Below, one piece after another: positions 17,910 through 26,351 of a DNA stretch of 64,000 nucleotides. A program made the translations under genes and the position numbers. Below the pieces are notes generated by a model. That model was not told where the DNA came from and did no database searches. It was given only the letters and a program-made list of their open reading frames with translations. How positions within the stretch are numbered: the stretch's first letter is position 1; the number at the start of each line of letters is the position of its first letter. The stretch is from Proteus columbae (lineage in GTDB: Bacteria; Pseudomonadota; Gammaproteobacteria; Enterobacterales; Enterobacteriaceae). The stretch spans positions 3,472,001 through 3,536,000 of the forward strand of contig NZ_CP043925.1 of assembly GCF_009914335.1 (NCBI RefSeq), in the 5' to 3' direction.

Positions 17910-18883
17910 GAGTCTCGCAAAATTCCTTTATTAATACGTCGTAATAGGCTGTTAGAAATGCTATTACCGAAGAAAATCAAAATAGTGCTGAAAACCACAA
18001 TGCCCATTAACAGAGGAATATCACCTCGTAACCCCGCATCAACGGTTGCCTGTCCTAATCCAGGATAAGCAAATACTTTCTCTGCTAAGAGAGAGCCACC
18101 GAGCAGTTCACCAATTGATGCAAACTGTAAGCAAAGTGCAGGTGTAATGGCATGACGTAGAACATGAAATAGCATCATAGCCCAACCTTTATCACCTTGA
18201 GCCTTAGCAAAATGGATAAATTCACTGCCCATCACTTCGGCAACTTTCGCGCGAGTATGCAGTGCGATATTCCCTGTTCCTAATAAACCAAGCGCGATCA
18301 TAGGTAAGATAAGATGAGAAAAACGCTGACTTAACGTTGCGGTCTCGGCACTACTTCCCATTGGCCACGCACAACAAATTGGCGCCCAATGTAAAGTGAC
18401 AGAAAATAGAGATAACAGCAGTAACCCTACCCAGAACGTCGGTAGCGCGGCTAATAAATAAGATAAAGTAGAGATAATTCTATCTGGCCAGCGATTAAGG
18501 TATCGACCCGCGACTAATCCCATCACAACACCGATAACACCAGAAAATACCCACGCTGAAAAAAGCAAGATAAACGAAGGTCCTGCACGTTCACGAATAA
18601 CATCAATAACAGGCATGTTATACAACATAGAATAGCCAAAATCCCCTTGAATGATTTGGCTAAACCAAAGCCAAAATCGCATCCATAAAGGTTGGTCAAT
18701 TCCCCAACGTGCTGCAATTAAAGGATATTGTTCAGGAGGAACATTCAGTAGATCACTACCAATATAAGCCTTAATGGGATCGATTGGTGAAAAACTTAAT
18801 AAAATAAAAACACCTGCTGTTGTCACCAACAGCAGGCAGAGTAATCGCAGGAAAAAACCTGCACTTTGACGTATTACTGACAA
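17906..18883 (-). CDS. ABC importer permease (NikB/DppB-like)
   Basis: First permease of the importer, about 325 residues, with an N-terminal membrane helix (LLCLLLVTTAGVFILLSF), the DPI-containing loop typical of DppB proteins and five further helices; the coupling region includes GSLLAEKVFAYPGLGQ. The start is uncertain because the gene opens inside the 3' end of the binding-protein gene: TTG 18883 has GGAAG five bases upstream; GTG 18889 and TTG 18895 are alternatives. Confidence 0.85.
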   Translation of the reverse strand: MSVIRQSAGFFLRLLCLLLVTTAGVFILLSFSPIDPIKAYIGSDLLNVPPEQYPLIAARWGIDQPLWMRFWLWFSQIIQGDFGYSMLYNMPVIDVIRERAGPSFILLFSAWVFSGVIGVVMGLVAGRYLNRWPDRIISTLSYLLAALPTFWVGLLLLSLFSVTLHWAPICCAWPMGSSAETATLSQRFSHLILPMIALGLLGTGNIALHTRAKVAEVMGSEFIHFAKAQGDKGWAMMLFHVLRHAITPALCLQFASIGELLGGSLLAEKVFAYPGLGQATVDAGLRGDIPLLMGIVVFSTILIFFGNSISNSLLRRINKGILRDS

Positions 18884-20457
18884 GTCCACTTCCAAGTATC
18901 TACGCTATTTAATAATGACCATGAACCATGGATTTCAGGTGTTCCTGTACCCAGATCAACACAAGGATTAGTTAAGTAAGTGTGTTGCACATTCATCAGC
19001 CAAGCCCAAGCAGCATCACCTTTTACACCAGCACCATTTTTACCATCCCACTCTACCGCTTTCCAATGAGGAACGGCTTCTTGCCATGTATGAGCATCAA
19101 GCGCGGCTTGTAGATGTTTTTCGACTTCAGGGTTTTTGTAATAACCTGGGTTATAATAACCAACACCCGCGGCATTAGCACTGTAGTGATGATATAACTC
19201 CATCGGATCAAGGCTACCCCAACCAAATAAAGTTGGATTTGAGTGCATATAGCGCTCTACTGTATCCCAACTTCCTGATTTAAGATCCATTTGAATACCA
19301 AGAGGTTGCACTAACGCACGAATTGACTCAGCTAAATCACGACGTGTTGCATCACCGCTGGTATACCATAAAGTGAGTTTTGCTTCTAAACCGTCTTTTT
19401 CACGAATACCGTTTTTATTCAGCTTCCAGCCTGCATCTTCAAGAATTTGTTTTGCTTTTACAACATCACCATCTTTGAAAGCAGCATCAGTTTGATCCCA
19501 AGGTAAACCTTTTACGCCGGTATATGCAGGAACGGCATAACCATCAAGGACTTGCTCTGAAAGCAACTTACGATCTAACGCGTAGTTAATGGCTTTACGA
19601 ATAGCGATATCAGCGGTGATATCATTACCAATGTCATAGCCTTGGGCGTTTTTCTCACCTGATTTTACCATTGGGAAAACAATACCGCGATTTTCAACAC
19701 TCGGTCTTTCCCACAATTTAGTATTTGGTAAATTCTTAGCAATTGCAGCCGTTGCGGGTGGAATACGCACAATACCTAATTGTCCACTTTGCGCAGCAGC
19801 AAAAGCAGCATCTTCATCAAGGAAAACGAAAATCAATTTTTCAAAATCATTTTTCTGTCCCGCATAGTAAGGGTTTGCTTCAACAATTAATTGCTGCCCC
19901 GGTTGGAAACTGACCATGCGATAAGGACCTGCACCAATTGGCTTTTGTGCGTAGGTTTTTTCATCATACTTATCGGCAGAAACAATACCTAAAGAGCCGA
20001 GCACGTTTACGAAAGTACTTTGTGGTGCTTTTAGCGTGATAGTGACATGCAAATCATCATCTGCTTTTGCAGAGAGGAAGTTACCCATATCAACTTTACC
20101 GCCACTGGCAGCCGCATTGTTATAAGTAAATACGATATCTTTTGCTGTAAGCGGTAAGCCATCAGAGAATTTTAAATCTGGCTTTAACGTTAATTTCCAT
20201 GTTTTACCATCTTCACTTGGTTGATAGTCACTTAACATATTGCTATACCAAGAGAGATCCGCATTTTGCTTTAACAATGGACTATGGAGAAGTAAATAAC
20301 TGCCATGACTCCAGCCCAGCATTGGGTCGAAGCCTTCTGTTGGCTCTTCACCAATAGCTAATTTCAGCGTTTGAGCAGATGTTGCAAAAGGGACGCTTAA
20401 CGCGGCTAAGCAAGTTAAGGTTACTAATGATTGACGCCAACCAAACCGAATAGACAT
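18874..20457 (-). CDS. Periplasmic binding protein of a nickel/peptide-type ABC importer (NikA/YntA-like)
   Basis: Family 5 solute-binding protein of 527 residues with a signal peptide (about 1-28, ending FATSAQ), the family block PSEDGKTWKLTLKPDLKFSDG and the hinge region around ADIAIRKAINYALDRKLL. It heads the operon; GGAG lies eight bases before the ATG. Sequence flavour (GFDPMLGWSHGSY near the N-terminus) suggests the nickel-type subgroup such as Ynt rather than oligopeptide binding, and a nickel enzyme (hydrogenase) is encoded nearby, but ligand choice cannot be decided from sequence. Confidence 0.85.
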   Translation of the reverse strand: MSIRFGWRQSLVTLTCLAALSVPFATSAQTLKLAIGEEPTEGFDPMLGWSHGSYLLLHSPLLKQNADLSWYSNMLSDYQPSEDGKTWKLTLKPDLKFSDGLPLTAKDIVFTYNNAAASGGKVDMGNFLSAKADDDLHVTITLKAPQSTFVNVLGSLGIVSADKYDEKTYAQKPIGAGPYRMVSFQPGQQLIVEANPYYAGQKNDFEKLIFVFLDEDAAFAAAQSGQLGIVRIPPATAAIAKNLPNTKLWERPSVENRGIVFPMVKSGEKNAQGYDIGNDITADIAIRKAINYALDRKLLSEQVLDGYAVPAYTGVKGLPWDQTDAAFKDGDVVKAKQILEDAGWKLNKNGIREKDGLEAKLTLWYTSGDATRRDLAESIRALVQPLGIQMDLKSGSWDTVERYMHSNPTLFGWGSLDPMELYHHYSANAAGVGYYNPGYYKNPEVEKHLQAALDAHTWQEAVPHWKAVEWDGKNGAGVKGDAAWAWLMNVQHTYLTNPCVDLGTGTPEIHGSWSLLNSVDTWKWTCQ

Positions 20458-20830
20458 AAAACATTCTCCGATTTTTTAGATACGACTTATCATCAGTCTC
20501 TATCTAAATAAGATGAAGAGGCTGAAGCAAGATAAATAACAATGGTAATTGTGATGCTCTGCAACTTGATGCAGATAAAGGCTAAACCCGTGGCATCATA
20601 ATAAGTTTTTTTATTCAACTACTCGAATAATATTCGCCAGTTTATTGATTTTACATAAACTTTTATTAAGGAGTAATACTCATTATGGCAAAATTCTAGC
20701 AAGTGCACAGTATTTTTCTAATAAATAAGTTATATATTTATCATTGAATTTATTAGTGAGCGCAAAACGAAATAAAATGAATTTTTAACGAAATTAGATT
20801 ATTTCCTTTTATTTAATATACATTGAAAAT
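20458..20830. other. Promoter region of the ABC importer, no gene seen
   Basis: About 370 AT-rich bases between the importer and the glycosyltransferase, both on the minus strand. It must hold the importer promoter. No NikR-type palindrome (GTATGA-N16-TCATAC) or clear Fur box was found on reading. Confidence 0.4.
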
Positions 20831-20851
20831 AAAAAGGCACATTATTGTGCC
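20831..20851 (-). terminator. Intrinsic terminator after the glycosyltransferase gene
   Basis: On the minus strand GGCACA-ATAA-TGTGCC followed by TTTTTATTTT, ten bases past the gene's stop. Confidence 0.82.
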
Positions 20852-20860
20852 CTCTTGTGA

Positions 20861-21850
20861 TCATGAATTTAATATTCTTTTTAATTTAAAATAGCGTCGA
20901 CCTAAACGCCAACGTAATCTTAGATCTTTTGCATTTTTCCAGATCAATGTCCATATCCCTCTATCAAAAAATTCTTTAACGATTTGTTTTTTAATTTCAA
21001 TAGATTGAATAGCAACAATTGAGTGAATAATTCCCAAACCCTCTTTTGCAATTTGCCAATAACACGCATTGATATTTTGAGTCACTTCCTTATGTTTTTG
21101 ATTAATAGCATCAAGCATTTCTAATATTTTCATGTAATTATGAATTGTTCTAACATGAATACTGTCATTAGGTGTTGCATGAGAAACCGATCCGGAATGA
21201 ATCAAATAATCGTAATAGCGTTCATCGATATATTTAACCCGCCGCGCTGTTAATAACACTTCAGTTGTCCACGGAATATCTTGATGATGTAAACCCGGTT
21301 CAAAATAATAACCATGATCAAGTAAAAATTCACGACGATAAATATTTAACCAAGTCACATGTAAGAATTTTTTAGAGTTTAATGCAATTTCTAGCCATTG
21401 TGGCCCCGTTAAAACTCCCGTTGTCTGCAAGCGGTTAGATGGAAATATAGGTCGTGAAGGACGCCCATCTGTATAAACATAATTACCATTACAGGTTAAA
21501 ATATCCAAATTATCATCTTTAGCTACATTAAGCATTCTGTCATACATATTAGGATGAATTACATCATCAATATCAGGAAAAACAATATATTGACCTTTTG
21601 AAATATTAAATCCTATATTACGAGCAACAGATACACCTTGGTTTTCCTGATCAATAATAGTGACTCGAGGAAATCTTTCTTCCCATTCTTGTAATATTTT
21701 AAGTGAATTATCTCTAGAGCCATCATTAACTAAAATAAGTTCCCAATTTTTTAATTTAATAGATTGTAATCCATTGAAAAATGGAGATAAAAATTTCTCA
21801 CCATTATAAATGGCGACGACGATACTCAGTTGAGGTATAGAAGAAGACAT
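20861..21850 (-). CDS. Family 2 glycosyltransferase
   Basis: GT-A fold glycosyltransferase of 329 residues, expected to add a sugar to a surface glycan. The N-terminus has the family pattern LSIVVAIYNGEKFL, then ELILVNDGSRDNSL and the metal-binding DxD-type motif in FPDIDDVIHP. The C-terminal third is helical and basic without membrane segments. It stands alone, away from any visible polysaccharide cluster, so its acceptor is unknown; orphan genes of this type often decorate lipopolysaccharide core or capsule. Confidence 0.85.
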   Translation of the reverse strand: MSSSIPQLSIVVAIYNGEKFLSPFFNGLQSIKLKNWELILVNDGSRDNSLKILQEWEERFPRVTIIDQENQGVSVARNIGFNISKGQYIVFPDIDDVIHPNMYDRMLNVAKDDNLDILTCNGNYVYTDGRPSRPIFPSNRLQTTGVLTGPQWLEIALNSKKFLHVTWLNIYRREFLLDHGYYFEPGLHHQDIPWTTEVLLTARRVKYIDERYYDYLIHSGSVSHATPNDSIHVRTIHNYMKILEMLDAINQKHKEVTQNINACYWQIAKEGLGIIHSIVAIQSIEIKKQIVKEFFDRGIWTLIWKNAKDLRLRWRLGRRYFKLKRILNS

Positions 21851-22140
21851 AACCCACCTTTTATATTCTTAGCTAAGAAAAGAATTTCCCCTTAAATAGT
21901 TAGTATTGAAAACAAGCAAACAGAGTCATTCACAGAGTTAATTACTCTTAATTCATTCTTAATGAAAACTTAATTTTTAACTAACTAAAGGTAAAAATGA
22001 TATTTAATGAAGATAAGTATAATTAACTTCTTTTTATCTCTTATGAAGAAAGGGTTAAGGTAGTTTGTTTTTTAAAAGAGATAACTAAAGGGAAAATTAA
22101 GGTTAGCGTGGAGAATAAATGTTATTAGCAGGCATTCAAT
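21851..22140. other. Intergenic region before the HipAB module
   Basis: AT-rich DNA between the divergent glycosyltransferase and hipA-like gene. Nothing coding is supported; a promoter for the glycosyltransferase is expected here. Confidence 0.3.
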
Positions 22141-22207
22141 TAACAATGCGTAATATAAGTTACAATAAATTCATTTTTATGTTTTAATGAGTGAAATATC
22201 ACTCATT
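22141..22207 (+). repeat. Left copy of a 67-bp imperfect direct repeat flanking the HipAB module
   Basis: Begins with 25 bases identical to 23963-23987, and ends with 11 bases (TATCACTCATT) identical to 24019-24029; the 31 bases between them are equal in length in both copies and match at 16 sites. By my count 52 of 67 bases agree. The left copy ends 20 bases before the hipA start. Confidence 0.85.
22186..22207 (+). promoter_or_regulatory. 22-bp palindrome, candidate HipB operator
   Basis: Perfect 9-base arms AATGAGTGA and TCACTCATT separated by AATA, ending 20 bases before the hipA ATG. Autoregulation by HipB through palindromes in this position is known for hipBA systems; assignment here is by position and symmetry. 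Confidence 0.65.
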
Positions 22208-22227
22208 GTATTTATAAGGCAATCAAT

Positions 22228-23601
22228 ATGGAAAAAGTAACATTACAAGCATTTCTTGATCAAGAATGGAGAGATATTGCTATTATTAACTTTCCTGATC
22301 ATGATCGCACATTATATGCAAACAAGTATGATATTACCTATCCAATCACTGAATTAGAGTATGAAACAAATTATTCAGTGGATTACCTGTATCAAGACGA
22401 CAACCACTCTGTTTCTATTAATCATCCTGTTGCCCTTTATTTTGATGATAATGGCTCTCCAAGTTGGCTTAAATTTTTAGATGATATTGTACCTAGTGGA
22501 GCCAGTCGGAGATATTGGGTTCAATATCTTGATATTTCGAATTTGACTGTAGAACAACAAAACTATGAATTACTTTATCATGGTACTATTTCACCTATTG
22601 GTAACTTACGTGTAAAAGAATCACTGCCAGCCCCTTCTAACTTAAATGAACACCTTGTTTTTACTATTGATGATGTCAAAAATAGAGCCAGCGATTTTCT
22701 AGATTACGCACAACGTAAAGGCGCAGCCGCTGGTGGTGCAACAGGTGCCGGAGGCGAAGCTCCGAAATTGTTATTAAGATGCAGTGATAATGAAGAAGTT
22801 TGGATTGATACTTATCAAGATGATATATCTAACCATGATAAATATTACTTAGTTAAATTTCCGAGAGGAAAACGTTCAAGTATAGATTGTGATATTTTAA
22901 GAACAGAATATCATTTTTATCATGAACTTACTGCAATGGGTTTCAATACTATTTCTATTGAGGGTATGCGTCTAGAAGAAGGAAATAATTACCCTTCTTT
23001 ATGGCTTCCTCGTTTTGATATCAAAAGAGAAAATCATAAAGTTATTCGTTTAGCTATAGAATCTGTCTATTCCATATTGAATAAAGCACCTGGCACAACT
23101 CTATATCATGAAACAGTGATCAGAGAATTAATTGATAAAATTAATCAAAGTAATATGGTCACCCAATTTGATTTTCAATTTGATACAAACGATTTTATTA
23201 TTGAATGGGTAAGGCGAGATTTATTGAATATCATTTTTGGTAATAGTGATAATCATGGTCGAAATACTTCTTTTATAAGAAACAATAACTCAATTTATCT
23301 TGCCCCTATCTATGACTTTGCACCTATGAAGGCTGATCCTGAAGGTATTGCTAGAACAACAAAATGGCATTCACAAAGTGAAATGGGAGGAGAGTATAAT
23401 TTTATTAATATCGCAAATTCTTTATCTGATTTAATACCACAAGAACAGTTACTTAACGCGCTAAAAGAAACCGCCTTACAACTCATTACGTTAAAAGAAA
23501 GATTAGAGGTAAGAGGTGTGCCAATACAAATCCTCACAATGCCTTCATTTGGTTTTGATTTTATACCTAATAAGCTAGAACGCTGGGGATTACTATCATG
23601 A
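22228..23601 (+). CDS. HipA family toxin kinase
   Basis: Serine/threonine kinase-like toxin of 457 residues. The C-terminal kinase part holds the HipA catalytic loop FGNSDNHGRN (337-346; NxDxHxxN) and the metal-binding YDFAP (362-366); a glycine-rich loop GGATGAGGEAPK (169-180) and the VKFP lysine (210) fit the nucleotide-binding half. E. coli HipA phosphorylates glutamyl-tRNA synthetase and induces persistence; the target here is unknown. It precedes, and overlaps by four bases, the antitoxin gene, the reverse of E. coli hipBA. All catalytic residues look intact. Confidence 0.88.
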   Translation: MEKVTLQAFLDQEWRDIAIINFPDHDRTLYANKYDITYPITELEYETNYSVDYLYQDDNHSVSINHPVALYFDDNGSPSWLKFLDDIVPSGASRRYWVQYLDISNLTVEQQNYELLYHGTISPIGNLRVKESLPAPSNLNEHLVFTIDDVKNRASDFLDYAQRKGAAAGGATGAGGEAPKLLLRCSDNEEVWIDTYQDDISNHDKYYLVKFPRGKRSSIDCDILRTEYHFYHELTAMGFNTISIEGMRLEEGNNYPSLWLPRFDIKRENHKVIRLAIESVYSILNKAPGTTLYHETVIRELIDKINQSNMVTQFDFQFDTNDFIIEWVRRDLLNIIFGNSDNHGRNTSFIRNNNSIYLAPIYDFAPMKADPEGIARTTKWHSQSEMGGEYNFINIANSLSDLIPQEQLLNALKETALQLITLKERLEVRGVPIQILTMPSFGFDFIPNKLERWGLLS

Positions 23602-23975
23602 GTAATGTCAAAAATAAAATCCAAATAAGCAAACCTCCAGCTAGAGTATCTAAAACACGTCAATCTGTTGCAACCGTGGACAGAAAAGAAGTGATTAATC
23701 AGATCATGTCTCAGTTGTTATTTGGAGAAATAAGCCAAGGAGAGGCATTAAAAATATTAAGAATAAAAATATTAAGTTTAAACCAAGAACGCTATGCAAA
23801 GCTTATTAATATTTCACGCAAGACACTATCAGAAATAGAAAATGACAAAGGTAATTATTCTGCTGACATTATTAATAAAGCATTTAAACCATTTGGATTA
23901 AAGATTGGACTGATCCCTTTTTCTCCTCATGTCTTATTTTCATTACTAAAAGAGCACAGTAATAACAATGCGTAA
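23598..23975 (+). CDS. HipB-like helix-turn-helix antitoxin
   Basis: 125-residue XRE-family protein whose helix-turn-helix lies near residues 67-110 (RYAKLINISRKTLSEIENDKG), preceded by an extended basic N-terminal arm of about 40 residues. Start ATG overlaps the hipA stop (ATGA), so toxin and antitoxin are translationally coupled. Expected to bind HipA and repress the operon via the palindrome at 22186-22207. Its last codons are part of the right-hand flanking repeat. Confidence 0.85.
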   Translation: MSNVKNKIQISKPPARVSKTRQSVATVDRKEVINQIMSQLLFGEISQGEALKILRIKILSLNQERYAKLINISRKTLSEIENDKGNYSADIINKAFKPFGLKIGLIPFSPHVLFSLLKEHSNNNA

Positions 23976-24029
23976 TATAAGTTACAAAAAACACTTTTTT
24001 TATAAATAATGATACTTATATCACTCATT
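23963..24029 (+). repeat. Right copy of the 67-bp imperfect direct repeat
   Basis: Matches 22141-22207 in two blocks (25 and 11 identical bases) at the same spacing. It starts inside the last four codons of the hipB-like gene and runs past its stop. The right-hand palindrome arm TCACTCATT is kept but the left arm is decayed (AATGATACT). Confidence 0.85.
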
Positions 24030-24033
24030 AAAG

Positions 24034-24060
24034 AAAAACATCCGCAAAGCGGATGTTTTT
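24034..24060. terminator. Bidirectional terminator between the HipAB module and the hydrogenase operon
   Basis: AAAAACATCCGC and GCGGATGTTTTT form a perfect 12-base stem with an AAA loop, giving T-runs on both strands between convergent genes. Confidence 0.9.
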
Positions 24061-24103
24061 CTTTTTTATTTATATCAAAAATCGGTGGATACTTGTTGTA
24101 CTT

Positions 24104-24607
24104 TTATTCTTCAATATCTTCTTCTTCATCGCAGACTTCAAGCGCTGGAAAGTAATCAACTCTCCAAGACTTGATCCCTTGATACACTTCATCAACGGCA
24201 TTTTTTACCGCTTCGGTCATTGGATAATAAAAACCAACGAGATCGGGTTGGATCCCTAAGAAAGTAATATCTGGAATATCATCTTTTAATTGATCGATAA
24301 GAAAATTCAGCGGCATATTATGAGTGCTCATAATAAACATTTCCGCTATGTAGTTAGGATCTATCACCCTAATTTCACCAGGGTTTAAACCAATATCTGC
24401 AGCATCAACAATAACAACACATTGAGGTTGTAACTCTCTTACTTGATAAGAGACATTTTCAGGCGCACTTCCTCCGTTGATAACAATCCATCCATCAATA
24501 GGGTTTGCTTCCATTAACTCAGCAAGCAGAGGGCCTGCACCATCGTCGCCCATCATACTGTTGCCGACCGTTAATACCACTTTAGGTGCTGTCATTGCTT
24601 TACTCAT
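24104..24607 (-). CDS. hycI: HycI, hydrogenase large-subunit maturation protease
   Basis: Endopeptidase that removes the C-terminal tail of the hydrogenase large subunit after nickel insertion. The 167-residue protein has the family N-terminus VVLTVGNSMMGDDGAGPLL with the nickel-sensing acidic residue, VIVDAADIGLNPG and the histidine in STHNMPL. It is the last gene, overlapping hycH by four bases. Its matching substrate is HyfG in the same operon, which still carries a 32-residue tail. The E. coli hyf operon has no such gene; hycI belongs to hyc there. Confidence 0.93.
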   Translation of the reverse strand: MSKAMTAPKVVLTVGNSMMGDDGAGPLLAELMEANPIDGWIVINGGSAPENVSYQVRELQPQCVVIVDAADIGLNPGEIRVIDPNYIAEMFIMSTHNMPLNFLIDQLKDDIPDITFLGIQPDLVGFYYPMTEAVKNAVDEVYQGIKSWRVDYFPALEVCDEEEDIEE

Positions 24608-25014
24608 GGTTTTCTCTTCACAATCAAATAAATAGCAGGTTCTGCGTGGATCTCACCCAGTAATTTAATCAGCGTTTGACTCCACTCACTAAAAATGGGA
24701 TCTTCATTTTTGATAATAGGATCAAATGCTAACGCTAATAAGTGAGTATGCTCAGAGTTAATATTGATTTCGCCAAATGTTAGCAATCCTTGCATTTTGC
24801 GTTTGGCTTCACCTTCAGGTAATAAGTCAATCCATGCTTTATATTTTTCTAAAGGGCAGACTAGCTCTGTTTTTAAGCAATCAATCATACCCACATGGTG
24901 ACCAATCGCGAGTGAGTAATACATGACCTGTTGCGCTTCCGCAGGAATATCGTCATCGCTATCAACAAACTTTTGTCTTAATGACCAAAAATAAACTTTA
25001 GCGTCATCAGGCAT
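24604..25014 (-). CDS. hycH: HycH/HyfJ-like formate hydrogenlyase maturation protein
   Basis: 136-residue cytoplasmic protein of the HycH/HyfJ family, needed in E. coli for processing of the hydrogenase-3 large subunit precursor but not part of the final complex. Recognised by [21 protein letters not shown] at the start and the central [14 protein letters not shown]. It overlaps hyfI by eight bases and hycI by four. Whether it should be named hycH or hyfJ is a matter of convention. Confidence 0.88.
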   Translation of the reverse strand: MPDDAKVYFWSLRQKFVDSDDDIPAEAQQVMYYSLAIGHHVGMIDCLKTELVCPLEKYKAWIDLLPEGEAKRKMQGLLTFGEININSEHTHLLALAFDPIIKNEDPIFSEWSQTLIKLLGEIHAEPAIYLIVKRKP

Positions 25015-25789
25015 ATACGCCTCCTTGATTCAAGGAATGCACTAAGCGTTTTACAATCTCCGATAAACGAGGATCGTTCGCTTGTCGTAGCCATTCATCA
25101 ACGCGTCCAGTTACTTCTTGAATAGTGGCGCCTTCTAATAAGGTGAGGAAATGATCACTGATTTGTCTTCCCTGATAATAGCCAGCAAGACGACGCGCTT
25201 CACGCTCAATCATCACGCGAGCATCTAAAGGAATAGAAGGCAGAATGAGAGATGCTTTTTCATTCTCTACTTCAATGTGCGATTCGCCTTTTAATTTTTG
25301 GTCTAACAAACCCAGTGCAACAGCAAATCCATAAATCGTCGCCGCAGGTGTTGGAGGACAACCAGGGATCCACACATCAATAGGCACGATAGATTCACTA
25401 CCACCCCATACACAATAGAGATCGTGGAAAATCCCACCACCACAGCCACAAGCACCATAAGAGATACAGATTTTTGGATCAGGCGCTGATTCATAAGCAC
25501 GTAATGCAGGAACACGCATCTGGCGCGTTACTGCGCCAGTGAATAATAAAATATCAGCGTGACGAGGCGAGGCTACCACTTTGATACCAAAACGTTCAGC
25601 ATCAAAAACCGGTGTAATTGCGGAGAAAATTTCAATCTCACAACCATTACAACCACCACAGTCAACACGATAAACATAAGCTGAACGCTGAATATCTTTC
25701 AACAATGTCTGCTTTAGCTTTTTAACCTGATCATCAAGGGTGATAGGCTGGCTAACATGATGATTAATGGGAATTTCTGGTAGACTCAT
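25007..25789 (-). CDS. hyfI: Hydrogenase-4 small subunit HyfI (HycG-like)
   Basis: NiFe-hydrogenase small subunit of 260 residues, homologous to NuoB. It binds the proximal 4Fe-4S cluster through [16 protein letters not shown] and the PGCPPTP motif, passing electrons to HyfG. It has no twin-arginine signal, so it acts on the cytoplasmic side. Overlaps hyfH by four bases and hycH by eight. The acidic/basic C-terminal extension after about residue 170 is variable in the family. Confidence 0.93.
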   Translation of the reverse strand: MSLPEIPINHHVSQPITLDDQVKKLKQTLLKDIQRSAYVYRVDCGGCNGCEIEIFSAITPVFDAERFGIKVVASPRHADILLFTGAVTRQMRVPALRAYESAPDPKICISYGACGCGGGIFHDLYCVWGGSESIVPIDVWIPGCPPTPAATIYGFAVALGLLDQKLKGESHIEVENEKASLILPSIPLDARVMIEREARRLAGYYQGRQISDHFLTLLEGATIQEVTGRVDEWLRQANDPRLSEIVKRLVHSLNQGGVYA

Positions 25790-26340
25790 TTTATTGTACT
25801 CCCAATTTCGCCCACACTAATATTTTCACGACCATCAGATAACAAGTTATGTTTACGCTTACATTCAGGGCAAGTTTCAAATTGTGGGCGCATCGCTTCT
25901 ACAGTTTGCTCATCCCAGCCTGATTGCACTAATAGTTCCATCGCATATTCAACTGATTTTCTAGGCGTAAATGGTTGATGGCATTCACGGCAATTCAATA
26001 ATTTAAAAGTGCCTTTAATATAAAGATCTGACTTTTTAGTCACTGCCGTTTCAAACATATCGGATAAAACAATCGCTCTTGTTGGGCAAACTTCTTCACA
26101 ACGACCGCAATAAATACAGCGGCCAATGAATAATTGCCAATGACGCTCGCCTGTTTCCAAATTCGTTTCCATCGTTAACGCATTAGCAGGACATGCTGCG
26201 GTGCAAGCACCGCAGACAATGCATTGCTGTGCATCATATTCCGGTTTTCCTCTAAAACCATCAGGTAAATCCAGAGGTTTAAACGGATATTTGGTCGTTG
26301 CTTCGCCTGTTTTGATTATGGTTTTAAACAATTTTAACAT
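25786..26340 (-). CDS. hyfH: Hydrogenase-4 ferredoxin subunit HyfH (HycF-like)
   Basis: Electron-transfer subunit of 184 residues, related to NuoI. Two 4Fe-4S motifs, [12 protein letters not shown] and [12 protein letters not shown], lie near residues 39-50 and 74-85. Two further CxxC pairs (CRECHQPF and CPECKRKH) in the C-terminal part may bind zinc or an extra cluster, as in the family. It lies 11 bases after hyfG. Confidence 0.92.
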   Translation of the reverse strand: MLKLFKTIIKTGEATTKYPFKPLDLPDGFRGKPEYDAQQCIVCGACTAACPANALTMETNLETGERHWQLFIGRCIYCGRCEEVCPTRAIVLSDMFETAVTKKSDLYIKGTFKLLNCRECHQPFTPRKSVEYAMELLVQSGWDEQTVEAMRPQFETCPECKRKHNLLSDGRENISVGEIGSTIK

Positions 26341-26351
26341 CGTTCATTCCC

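Noticed and set aside
20458..20860. NikR or Fur box before the ABC importer
   Set aside because: No sequence fits either consensus well enough to report.
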